The position numbers were made by a program, and so were the translations under genes. Positions 7,686-16,810 of a stretch of DNA of 37,199 nt are shown here, piece after piece (positions within the stretch are counted from its first letter, which is position 1; every line of letters begins with the position of its first letter). The notes beneath the pieces were generated by a model that saw only the letters and a program-made list of their open reading frames with translations, was not told the DNA's origin and made no database searches. Source of the DNA: JBBCJT01 sp037190665 (GTDB lineage Bacteria; Pseudomonadota; Alphaproteobacteria; Acetobacterales; Acetobacteraceae). The stretch covers positions 1 through 37,199 of the forward strand of contig JBBCJT010000205.1 of assembly GCA_037190665.1 (NCBI GenBank). Reading direction: 5' to 3'.

Positions 7686-8162
7686 ATGACCACGAAGGCG
7701 AAGGCGACCGAGGCGGTCGCGACGGCGAAGGCGATCGCGGACGAAGGGTTCGCCAACGCCCAGAAGGGTTTCGAGCAGGCGCAGGCCACCGTGCAGGAGA
7801 ACATGGCGAAGGCGATGAAGGCGGCGGAAGATTTCGCCACCATCGGCCAGGGCAATGTCGAGGCCTTCGTGAAGGCCGGCCAGATCTGGGCCGCCGGCAT
7901 CCAGGACCTGTCCAAGCAGTTCGCCGCCACCACCCAGGCCACGGTTGACGAGACCGTTGCCAACGCCAAGGCGCTGGCCGGCGTGAAGTCGGTGAAGGAA
8001 GCGATCGACCTGCAGGCGCAGTTCGTGAAGACCTCGATGGAGAAGGCCGTGGCCGAGAGCCAGAAGCTCGGCGAGACGGTGTTCAAGCTGGCCGAGCAGG
8101 CTGCTGCGCCGATCACCGCGCGCGCCCAGTTCGTCGTCGAGAAGTTCTCGAAGGCGGCCTGA
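7686..8162 (+). CDS. phasin family protein
   Basis: Phasins coat polyhydroxyalkanoate granules and control their size and number. This 158-residue protein is almost wholly helical, rich in Ala, Lys, Glu and Gln, with no cysteine and no signal peptide. It shows the phasin_2 pattern: KGFEQAQATVQENMAKAMKA, then DFATIGQGNVEAFVKAGQIW, GIQDLSKQF, VDETVANAKAL and KSVKEAIDLQAQFVKTSMEK. It is a single-gene unit, with its own candidate promoter upstream and a strong terminator 48 bases after the stop, which suits a highly expressed granule protein. No PHA synthase is in the window. Confidence 0.92.
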   Translation: MTTKAKATEAVATAKAIADEGFANAQKGFEQAQATVQENMAKAMKAAEDFATIGQGNVEAFVKAGQIWAAGIQDLSKQFAATTQATVDETVANAKALAGVKSVKEAIDLQAQFVKTSMEKAVAESQKLGETVFKLAEQAAAPITARAQFVVEKFSKAA

Positions 8163-8170
8163 TCTCCGCT

Positions 8171-8190
8171 CCGGCGGCTTCGGCCGCCGG
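8171..8190 (+). other. UUCG-capped hairpin just after the phasin stop
   Basis: CCGGCGGC-TTCG-GCCGCCGG is a perfect 8-bp stem closed by a UUCG tetraloop, starting 8 bases after the stop codon and 19 bases before the true terminator. UUCG loops are exceptionally stable, so it may protect the 3' end of an abundant mRNA or act as a first terminator stem. It has no T-tract of its own. Confidence 0.6.
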
Positions 8191-8209
8191 CGGACGACAC
8201 GGATAGGGA

Positions 8210-8247
8210 GGGGCCCCGCGCGGCGCGCAGGGCCCCTTCGCTTTTTT
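8210..8247 (+). terminator. intrinsic terminator of the phasin gene
   Basis: GGGGCCC (8210-8216) pairs with GGGCCCC (8230-8236), and a run of six T follows at 8242-8247. It is the most conventional Rho-independent terminator in the window. Confidence 0.8.
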
Positions 8248-8328
8248 CCGCCGCCCGCTCGCTTTTGTGTGGGCACCGCGCAACGGGCTTTTCGGCGCGC
8301 GCGGGCTTCCGATATGGTGCGGTGATCG

Positions 8329-8715
8329 ATGGGCGTGGAGCGAATGGCCGACGAACGGCGCGACAAGGACGGTGGCAGCGACCGGGGGGATCCCCCTCCG
8401 GGCGGGCGTGGCACGGACACGCCTGCCACCAGCGTCGTCGTCAAGACGCGGCCCAGGACCAAGAAACCCGCCATGTACAAGGTCCTGATGCTGAACGACG
8501 ACTACACGCCGATGGAGTTCGTCGTTCACGTTCTGGAGCGGTTCTTCCAGAAGACGCGCGAGGAAGCGACGCGGATCATGCTGCATGTCCACCGCCGCGG
8601 GGTGGGGGTTTGCGGGGTGTTCACGTACGAGGTGGCAGAAACGAAGGTGACACAGGTCATGGACCTGGCGCGCCAGAACCAGCACCCTCTCCAGTGTACA
8701 ATCGAGAAAGAATGA
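8329..8715 (+). CDS. clpS: ATP-dependent Clp protease adaptor ClpS
   Basis: ClpS delivers N-degron substrates to ClpAP. This 128-residue protein has a disordered charged N-terminal arm of about 45 residues, then the ClpS core. The N-degron pocket residues are in LMLNDDYTPMEFVVHVL (the NDD set) and the histidine is in IMLHVHRRG. The core continues GVGVCGVFTYEVAETKV and ends CTIEKE. Two ATGs compete: 8329, and 8344 (MADERRD), which has GGAG only three bases before it. The core is unaffected either way. clpA follows 97 bases downstream on the same strand, the usual pairing. Confidence 0.95.
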   Translation: MGVERMADERRDKDGGSDRGDPPPGGRGTDTPATSVVVKTRPRTKKPAMYKVLMLNDDYTPMEFVVHVLERFFQKTREEATRIMLHVHRRGVGVCGVFTYEVAETKVTQVMDLARQNQHPLQCTIEKE

Positions 8716-8812
8716 TGAGCCCGGCGAGGCTGACGATCCACATATTGGGCCCAACAGGCCCGGGAACCGGCTGACCCTCCCGGGCGCGCGAACAGGAGCA
8801 CCACGCCCGCCA

Positions 8813-11161
<2,349 letters not shown>

Positions 11162-11167
11162 CAGGCG

Positions 11168-11197
11168 CCGGGGGCCGAAAGGCCCCCGGTTCCGTTT
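11168..11197 (+). terminator. terminator of clpA
   Basis: CCGGGGGCC (11168-11176), a GAAA tetraloop and GGCCCCCGG (11181-11189) form a perfect 9-bp stem, followed by the T-rich stretch TTCCGTTT. It lies between clpA and the convergent gdx gene and may serve both. Confidence 0.7.
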
Positions 11198-11209
11198 CCG
11201 GGGCCCTCT

Positions 11210-11527
11210 TCAGCCGTTGACCAGCTTCAGCCCCACGATCCCCGCCACGATCAGCCCGATGCACACCAGCCGCATCACCTCCGCGCTCTCGCCGAACAGG
11301 GCGATGCCCAGCAGCGCGGTGCCGATCGTGCCGACGCCTGTCCAGATCGCATACGCAGTGCCGAGCGGCAGCGATTTCAGCGCGATGCCGAGCAGGCCGA
11401 GGCTGATGAGCATCGCGCCGACGGTGAGCGCGGTGGGGAGCGGCCGGGTGAAGCCGTCGGTGTATTTCAGGCCCACGGCCCAGCCGATCTCGAACAGGCC
11501 GGCCAGGAACAGGACGAACCACGCCAT
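11210..11527 (-). CDS. gdx: guanidinium exporter, SMR family (Gdx/SugE type)
   Basis: This small multidrug resistance protein of 105 residues has four membrane helices and works as a dual-topology dimer. The conserved proton/substrate-coupling glutamate is E13 in GLFEIGWAVGLKYTDGF. The segments LKSLPLGTAYAIWTGVGTIG and LFGESAEVMRL are the SugE/Gdx form, distinct from EmrE-type drug exporters. Known SugE-branch members export guanidinium in exchange for protons. A guanidine-II riboswitch (two ACGR-loop hairpins) stands directly upstream, which independently supports this substrate. The ATG at 11527 has a full AAGGAGG ribosome binding site six bases away. It is transcribed towards clpA. Confidence 0.93.
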   Translation of the reverse strand: MAWFVLFLAGLFEIGWAVGLKYTDGFTRPLPTALTVGAMLISLGLLGIALKSLPLGTAYAIWTGVGTIGTALLGIALFGESAEVMRLVCIGLIVAGIVGLKLVNG

Positions 11528-11551
11528 CGCTTGCCTCCTTGCGGATCAAGC

Positions 11552-11600
11552 GGTGGGGTCGTCCCCACCCGGTTGAGGGAAGTGCCGGGCCGTCCCGGCA
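11552..11600 (-). promoter_or_regulatory. guanidine-II (mini-ykkC) riboswitch
   Basis: Read on the minus strand there are two short hairpins. The first is TGCCGGG-ACGG-CCCGGCA (11600 to 11583). The second is GGTGGGG-ACGA-CCCCACC (11569 to 11552). Each has a perfect 7-bp stem and an ACGR tetraloop, and 13 bases separate them. A strong AAGGAGG (11540-11534) follows, then the gdx ATG. Paired ACGR-loop hairpins before the ribosome binding site are the published signature of the guanidine-II class, in which guanidinium holds the loops together and frees the ribosome binding site. The architecture is directly visible; ligand binding is inferred. Confidence 0.9.
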
Positions 11601-11605
11601 GACCG

Positions 11606-11635
11606 CTTATGCAACCCCGCCCCGCCTCGTCGCAA
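11606..11635 (-). promoter_or_regulatory. candidate promoter for the riboswitch-gdx transcript
   Basis: On the minus strand TTGCGA (11635-11630), an 18-base spacer and CATAAG (11611-11606) resemble -35 and -10 boxes. Initiation about 6 bases further on would fall at about 11600, exactly where the first riboswitch hairpin begins. The boxes match only moderately; the position is the main support. Confidence 0.45.
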
Positions 11636-11691
11636 GCCTCGGGGGATCGGCGGGCGGGTCTGTCGCCTCACCCGCCGCCGGCAGGCCGTTC

Positions 11692-11708
11692 GCCCGGCAC
11701 CGCCGGGC
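11692..11708 (-). terminator. hairpin downstream of yajC
   Basis: GCCCGGC-ggt-GCCGGGC on the minus strand is a perfect 7-bp stem 15 bases after the yajC stop. It has no T-tract. It may separate yajC transcription from the gdx promoter. Confidence 0.4.
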
Positions 11709-11723
11709 AAACCACCGTTCCGG

Positions 11724-12077
11724 TCAGGACGCCTTCTTGGCGTCGGCGGCCGCCTTGGCGTCGTTGGCGGCGGTGGGGTTGAGCACGGCGCTGATCGTGT
11801 CGCGGATCACCGTCACGCGCACGTTCTGCGCGATCTCCACCTCGACCTCGCTGGTGCCTTCCTTGACCTTCACCACGGTGGCGACGATGCCCCCCGCGGT
11901 CAGCACCCGGTCGCCGCGCTTCAGCGCCGCGAGCATCGCCTTGTGCTCCTTGGCCTTCTTCTGCTGCGGGCGGATCAGCAGGAAGTAGAAGACGACGAAG
12001 ATCAGCACCAGCGGCATGATCTGCATCATCGCGCCGGCCGCACCGGCATCCTGGGCGTAGGCGGGCGTGATCCACAT
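11724..12077 (-). CDS. yajC: preprotein translocase accessory subunit YajC
   Basis: YajC is a single-pass inner-membrane protein of the SecDF-YajC complex. This one has 117 residues: a short N-terminus (MWITPAYAQ), one helix (about 19-36) in IMPLVLIFVVFYFLLIRPQQ, then the basic KKAKEHKAMLAALKRGDRVL and the conserved cytosolic GGIVATVVKVKEG. The C-terminus is Ala/Lys-rich. GAGGA lies about 9 bases before the ATG. secD and secF, which usually follow yajC, do not follow here; gdx lies downstream instead. It is divergent from the DUF815 ATPase. Confidence 0.93.
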   Translation of the reverse strand: MWITPAYAQDAGAAGAMMQIMPLVLIFVVFYFLLIRPQQKKAKEHKAMLAALKRGDRVLTAGGIVATVVKVKEGTSEVEVEIAQNVRVTVIRDTISAVLNPTAANDAKAAADAKKAS

Positions 12078-12156
12078 GGCGGGTCGTCCTCGGGCTGTCG
12101 CGGGTTGTGCTGGAAGGAGCCCGGCCGTAGCGTCCGCGCCCTTCCGGGTCAAGCAG

Positions 12157-12999
12157 ATGGACGACACGACACTTCTCCGCATCGCCGAGGCGCTGGAACG
12201 CCTCGCCCCGCCGCCGCCGGGCCGCGTGGACCTCACCGCCGCCGACGCCTTCGTCTGGCACCCCTCCCCGCCACGGCTCGCGCCCGTGCCCACGGTCTCG
12301 CGCGTGGATATCGGGCTGCTGCAGGGGATCGACCGGCAGAAGGACATCCTGGTCGAGAACACGCGCCGCTTCGCCCGCGGCCTGCCGGCCAACAACGCGA
12401 TGCTGTGGGGCGCGCGCGGGATGGGAAAATCCTCGCTGGTGAAGGCCGCGCACGCGGCGGCGAACGCGGAGCGGCCGGGCAGCCTCGCGCTGATCGAGAT
12501 CCACCGCGAGGACATCCGCACCCTGCCCGACCTGCTGAACGTGCTGCGCGTCGAGAGCCGCCGCTGCCTGATCTTCTGCGACGATCTGTCCTTCGAGCGC
12601 GAGGACGCCGACTACAAGGCGCTGAAATCGGTGCTCGACGGCGGGATCGAGGGGCGGCCGGCCAACGTGCTGTTCTACGCCACCTCCAACCGCCGCCACC
12701 TTATGCCGCGCGACATGATCGAGAACGAGCGCAGCACGGCGATCAACCCGGCCGAGGCGGTGGAGGAGAAGGTCTCGCTGTCCGACCGGTTCGGGCTGTG
12801 GCTGGGCTTCCACAACTGCGACCAGGACACGTTCTTCGCCATGATCGAGGGCTACGCGCGCGCCCTGTCGCTGCCGATCGGCGCCGAGGAGCTGCGGCGC
12901 GAGGCGGTGGAATGGTCGGTCACGCGCGGATCGCGCTCCGGCCGCGTGGCGTGGCAGTTCATCCAGGAGATGGCGGGAAGGCTGGGCGTGGCGGCGTAG
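12157..12999 (+). CDS. DUF815 family AAA-type ATPase
   Basis: This 280-residue cytosolic P-loop ATPase belongs to the DUF815 family. Walker A is GARGMGKSSL. The Walker B-like strand is RRCLIFCDDLSFE. It also shows the family's FYATSNRRHLMPRDM, FGLWLGFHNC and the ending RSGRVAWQFIQE. The ATG at 12157 gives a compact N-terminus. The gene is 79 bases from yajC, divergently; this neighbourhood is frequent in alphaproteobacteria, but I know of no established function. It ends before a strong bidirectional hairpin. Confidence 0.85.
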   Translation: MDDTTLLRIAEALERLAPPPPGRVDLTAADAFVWHPSPPRLAPVPTVSRVDIGLLQGIDRQKDILVENTRRFARGLPANNAMLWGARGMGKSSLVKAAHAAANAERPGSLALIEIHREDIRTLPDLLNVLRVESRRCLIFCDDLSFEREDADYKALKSVLDGGIEGRPANVLFYATSNRRHLMPRDMIENERSTAINPAEAVEEKVSLSDRFGLWLGFHNCDQDTFFAMIEGYARALSLPIGAEELRREAVEWSVTRGSRSGRVAWQFIQEMAGRLGVAA

Positions 13000-13000
13000 A

Positions 13001-13021
13001 GGGTGGGGCAGCGCCCCACCC
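13001..13021. terminator. bidirectional terminator hairpin
   Basis: GGGTGGGGC-agc-GCCCCACCC is a perfect 9-bp stem with a 3-base loop. It fills almost the whole gap between the convergent DUF815 and E1-type genes. T-tracts are minimal (TT on the plus side). Confidence 0.7.
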
Positions 13022-13022
13022 T

Positions 13023-15401
13023 TCAGATCAGCGCCTGCGCGCAGGCGTCGAGGATCGCGTCCGCATCGAGGCCGTAGGCGTGGTACAGGTCCTGCAGGTC
13101 GCCCGCCTGCCCGAAGCGATCCGGCCCCAGCGCGACGACATGCTGGCCACGGACTGCACCGAGCCACGACAGCGTCGCCGGGTGCCCGTCCAGCACCGTC
13201 ACCAGCCGCGCATCGGCGGCCAGCGGCGCAAGGATACGGTCGATGTGGCTGCGCGCGGCGCGATCCCCCTGCAGCCGGGCGCGCTGCGCCGTGGTCCAGC
13301 CGGCATGCAGCCGGTCCGGGCTGGTGATGGCGAGCAGGCCGGCGCCGGGCTCCTCCGAGCGCAGTTCCTCGAACGCGGCGATGGCCTCGGGGGCCACGGG
13401 GCCCTGATAGATGATCGCGACGCGGGCGCCCTCGGCCGGCGGCACCGCCCAGTGCGCGCCCGCGATCACCGCCGCCGGATCCAGGCTGCGTGCCGGCTGT
13501 TCGATCTGCCGCGTGACGAGCCGCAGCCAGACCGCGCTGCCATCCGGCGCCTGCATGTGCGCGAAGGCGTGGCGCATCAGGATCGCAAGCTCGTCCACAT
13601 GCGCGGGCTCGTAGGCGACGAGCCGGTCCTGCGCGATGCCGATCAGCGGCGTGTTGGTGGATTGATGCTGGCCGCCCTCGGGCGCGAGCGTCAGCCCGGA
13701 CGGCGTGGAGACCAGCAGGAAGCGCGCGTCCATGTAGCAACCGTAGATCAGCGAATCGAGGCCGCGGTTGACGAACGGGTCGTAGACCGTGCCGATCGGC
13801 AGCAGCCGCGCGCCGAACAGCCGGTCGGTCAGCCCCATCGCGGTCAGCGCGAGGAACAGGTTGTTCTCCGCTATACCCAGCTCGAAATGCTGGCCCTCCG
13901 GCGACATGCCCCAGCGCTGCGCGGAAGCGAGCTTGGCGTCGCGGAACACATCGTTCTTCAGGTGCCGGTCGAAGATGCCACGCCGGTTCACCCACGGCCC
14001 GAGATTGGTGGACACCGTCACGTCCGGACTGGTGGTGACGATGTGGCGCGACAGCGCCGCGTTCTCCCCCTGCCCGCGCCCGATCTCGGCCAGTATCTCC
14101 CCGAACCCGGCCTGGGTGGACATCTTCCGCCCCGCCGTCCGCGGCATCGGCAGCGTGGCGGGCACATGCACCGCGGGCGCGGTCAGCGCGCGGCCTTCGG
14201 GAGTGAGCGGGGTGGCGAAGGGACAGGCGTCGAGGAAGCCGCGCAGCTCCGCCTCGGGGAACTCCATGCCGGCGAAGGGCTCCCATTCCTGCCCCTCGGC
14301 GATGCCCATCGCATCGCGGAAGCCGGCCATCTGCTCCTTCGTCATCAGCCCGGCATGGTTGTCCTTGTGCCCGGCGAACGGCAGGCCCATGCCCTTGATC
14401 GTGTAGGCGATGAAGCAGGTGGGCTGGTCGCCCAGCGCATCGGCCGCGCGGAACGCCTCCAGCAGCGTCTCGATGTCATGGCCGCCGAGATTGGTCATCA
14501 GCGTGGCCAGCTCGTCATCGGAAAGCTGGTCGATCAGCGCGCGGATCGGGCTGCGCCCGAGATCGGCGAGCACCGCGCTCCGCCACGCAGCACCCCCCTG
14601 GAAGGTCAGCGCGGAATAAAGGCTGTTCGGGCAGTCATCGATCCAGCGGCGCAGATCCTCGCCGCCCTCGCGCGCAAAGGCGGCCTCCAGCCTGCGTCCG
14701 TATTTGAGGGTGACGACGTTCCAGCCCATGTCGCGGAACAGCCCCTCGATCCGGCCGAACAGCCGGTCGGGCACCACGGAATCGAGGCTCTGGCGGTTGT
14801 AGTCCACCACCCACCAGAGGTCGCGCACGTCGTGCTTCCAGCCTTCGAGCAGGGCCTCGTAGATGTTGCCCTCGTCGAGTTCGGCATCGCCGACGATCGC
14901 GACCTGCCGCCCCTGCGGGATGTCGGCGCGCGGGATGTCGTGCGCGCGCACGTAATCCTGCATCAGGGCGGAAAAGGTGGTCAGCGCCACGCCGAGCCCG
15001 ACGGAGCCGGTTGAATAGTCCACCTCCGCGCCGTCCTTGATGCGGGAAGGATAGGGCTGGATGCCGCCGAACTGGCGCAGCGTGGGAAGCCGGTCCTTCT
15101 GCTGGCGGCCGAACAGGTAGTTCAGCGCGTGAAAGACGGGCCCGGCATGCGGCTTCACCGCGACGCGGTCCTGCGGCCGCAGGATCTCGAAATACAGCGC
15201 CGCCATGATCGAGATGCAGGAAGCGCAGGAGGCCTGATGGCCACCCACCTTCAGCCCGTCGCGGTTGGGGCGGATGTGGTTGGCGTTGTGGATCATCCAC
15301 GCCGACAGCCACAGCAACTTCTTCTCGAACGCCCGCAGCAGCGCGAGCCGGCGCGACGCCGCGGGCTCGACCGCCGGCTCGGCGCGGCCGGGCGCGTTCA
15401 T
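13023..15401 (-). CDS. homodimeric E1-type 2-oxo acid dehydrogenase / transketolase-superfamily ThDP enzyme (MdeB-like)
   Basis: This is a large thiamine-diphosphate enzyme of 792 residues with both transketolase-type halves on one chain. The ThDP/Mg motif is GDAELDEG (171-178) followed by N202 in VVDYNRQS. A GGHQ (53-56) near the N-terminus and the pyrimidine-domain glutamate region FELGIAENN are also present. It resembles AceE-type pyruvate dehydrogenase E1 and the MdeB 2-oxobutyrate dehydrogenase E1, but is shorter than AceE, which is near 890 residues. No E2 or E3 partner is nearby. Its ATG overlaps the malonyl-CoA decarboxylase stop (ATGA), so the two are co-translated. The substrate is uncertain: pyruvate, 2-oxobutyrate or another 2-oxo acid. 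Confidence 0.8.
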   Translation of the reverse strand: MNAPGRAEPAVEPAASRRLALLRAFEKKLLWLSAWMIHNANHIRPNRDGLKVGGHQASCASCISIMAALYFEILRPQDRVAVKPHAGPVFHALNYLFGRQQKDRLPTLRQFGGIQPYPSRIKDGAEVDYSTGSVGLGVALTTFSALMQDYVRAHDIPRADIPQGRQVAIVGDAELDEGNIYEALLEGWKHDVRDLWWVVDYNRQSLDSVVPDRLFGRIEGLFRDMGWNVVTLKYGRRLEAAFAREGGEDLRRWIDDCPNSLYSALTFQGGAAWRSAVLADLGRSPIRALIDQLSDDELATLMTNLGGHDIETLLEAFRAADALGDQPTCFIAYTIKGMGLPFAGHKDNHAGLMTKEQMAGFRDAMGIAEGQEWEPFAGMEFPEAELRGFLDACPFATPLTPEGRALTAPAVHVPATLPMPRTAGRKMSTQAGFGEILAEIGRGQGENAALSRHIVTTSPDVTVSTNLGPWVNRRGIFDRHLKNDVFRDAKLASAQRWGMSPEGQHFELGIAENNLFLALTAMGLTDRLFGARLLPIGTVYDPFVNRGLDSLIYGCYMDARFLLVSTPSGLTLAPEGGQHQSTNTPLIGIAQDRLVAYEPAHVDELAILMRHAFAHMQAPDGSAVWLRLVTRQIEQPARSLDPAAVIAGAHWAVPPAEGARVAIIYQGPVAPEAIAAFEELRSEEPGAGLLAITSPDRLHAGWTTAQRARLQGDRAARSHIDRILAPLAADARLVTVLDGHPATLSWLGAVRGQHVVALGPDRFGQAGDLQDLYHAYGLDADAILDACAQALI

Positions 15402-16792
15402 GCCCAGCCCCGCGCGAGCTTGCGCACGCCGGTGGACGCGGTGCGCTTGCGCTCGCCTGCGTAGGCCTCGTGCCAATCCTCGATCTTCGCCGGATCGTAC
15501 AGGTAATTGACCATCAGCCCTGCGCTTTCCTTCATGCCCTTGTCGGACGTGTCCGCCAGCCAGTTGATGCGCTCGACGCGCGCGCCGTTGGACAGGTGGA
15601 AATGCGCCACCGGATCGCGCGCGCGCTTTCCCTTCGCATGCGTCTCCACCAGCAGGTAGCGCGCGCCCAGGCGCGGCAGCACCGCCTCCACCGCCGCGCG
15701 CACCTCGGCGTTCCGCGACCAGCCGCGGCGGGCGATGATTGCCGCCAGCGCCGCGGGACCCGTGGCGGCATCGGGAGCGGCCGCCTTCAGCGCCTCCGTC
15801 TCCTCGCGGGAGAAGGCGTCCTCCGGCAGCGCCGGCAGCGCTTCATCCAGCCAGCGGCGGAAACCGGGTAGCGGGGAGAGCGTGGCGAAGGTCTTGAGGT
15901 TGCGCAGTTCGGTCCCGAGCAGTTCGACGACGCGCTTGATCAGGAAGTTGCCGAAGGAAATGCCGTCGAGGCCGCGCTGGCAGTTGCTGATCGAATAGAA
16001 GATCGCCGTGTCCGCCCCGCGCGGGTCCTCGTGCGGCGCGGATTCGTCGAGCAGCCCCTGCACGCTGTCGGAGAGGCCGCGCATCAGCGCCACCTCCACG
16101 AAGATCAGCGGCTCATCGGGCATGCGCGGGTGGAAGAAGCCATAGCAGCGGCGGTCGACGTCCAGCCGGTTCTTCAGGTCGCGCCAGGAGCGGATCTGAT
16201 GCACCGCCTCGTACTGCACGAGCTTTTCGAGCAGCGAGGCCGGGCTGTCCCAGTCGATGTGCCGCAGTTCCAGGAAGCCGACATCGAACCATGTCGCGAG
16301 AAGGGTGCGGAAATCCGCCTCCAGCGCGGACAGCGCGGGATCGCCGCGGGTGTGGCGCAGCAGCTCGGCCCGCATGTCGACGAGGAACTTCATCCCGTCC
16401 GGGATGGTCGTGAACTGCGTCAGAAGCCGCGCGCGCGGCGGTTCCAGCGCCCGCCGCAGCCGCGCGCGGGCGGCGACCTGCGCCGCCTCGTCCGGCGCGT
16501 CGGTGACGGCACGCATGGCGGTCGCGACTTCCTCGGTATCGGAATCGAGGCTCGCGAGGGTGCGGAAGAACAGCAGCCGGCCTTCCTTGTCGAGCGCGAC
16601 ATAGGCTTCGGCGAGCCGCGCCGCCCGGTTGCGGGTGGACACCTCACCGCCGCGCGCATCGAGGCAGGCGCGCATCTGCGCGGCGATGTCGTCGTCCGCA
16701 TCCCCGGCGACGGTCGCGGCCATATCGCGCCAGAGCGATCCGATCCGGCGCCACGCTCGATCGAGCAAACCTTCCGCGACCTGTTCCGACAC
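15398..16792 (-). CDS. malonyl-CoA decarboxylase
   Basis: MCD converts malonyl-CoA to acetyl-CoA and CO2. This 464-residue protein has the helical N-terminal domain (about 1-150) and the GNAT-like catalytic domain. Family hallmarks are FYSISNCQRGLDGISFGNFL (265-284), which carries the conserved serine region, and HFHLSNGARVERINW (397-411), with the catalytic histidine region. It starts at GTG, with a consensus AGGAGG six bases upstream (16804-16799). That site lies in the 18-base gap after the NAD(P)HX repair gene. Its last four bases overlap the E1-type gene. No malonate transporter or malonyl-CoA synthetase is adjacent, so the malonyl-CoA source is not evident. Confidence 0.92.
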   Translation of the reverse strand: MSEQVAEGLLDRAWRRIGSLWRDMAATVAGDADDDIAAQMRACLDARGGEVSTRNRAARLAEAYVALDKEGRLLFFRTLASLDSDTEEVATAMRAVTDAPDEAAQVAARARLRRALEPPRARLLTQFTTIPDGMKFLVDMRAELLRHTRGDPALSALEADFRTLLATWFDVGFLELRHIDWDSPASLLEKLVQYEAVHQIRSWRDLKNRLDVDRRCYGFFHPRMPDEPLIFVEVALMRGLSDSVQGLLDESAPHEDPRGADTAIFYSISNCQRGLDGISFGNFLIKRVVELLGTELRNLKTFATLSPLPGFRRWLDEALPALPEDAFSREETEALKAAAPDAATGPAALAAIIARRGWSRNAEVRAAVEAVLPRLGARYLLVETHAKGKRARDPVAHFHLSNGARVERINWLADTSDKGMKESAGLMVNYLYDPAKIEDWHEAYAGERKRTASTGVRKLARGWA

Positions 16793-16810
16793 GAGTGCCC
16801 TCCTGGTGGG

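Noticed and set aside
8716..8812. Terminator or riboswitch between clpS and clpA
   Set aside because: Only short GC hairpins (GGGCC/GGCCC, CCCGGG/CCCGGG) occur, without a T-tract or recognisable aptamer; these are expected at this GC content.
11668..15014. Long open frames on both strands (872 and 1023 codons) over yajC, DUF815 and the E1-type gene
   Set aside because: They cross genes with strong family motifs on known frames and have low-complexity Arg/Gly/Ala composition.
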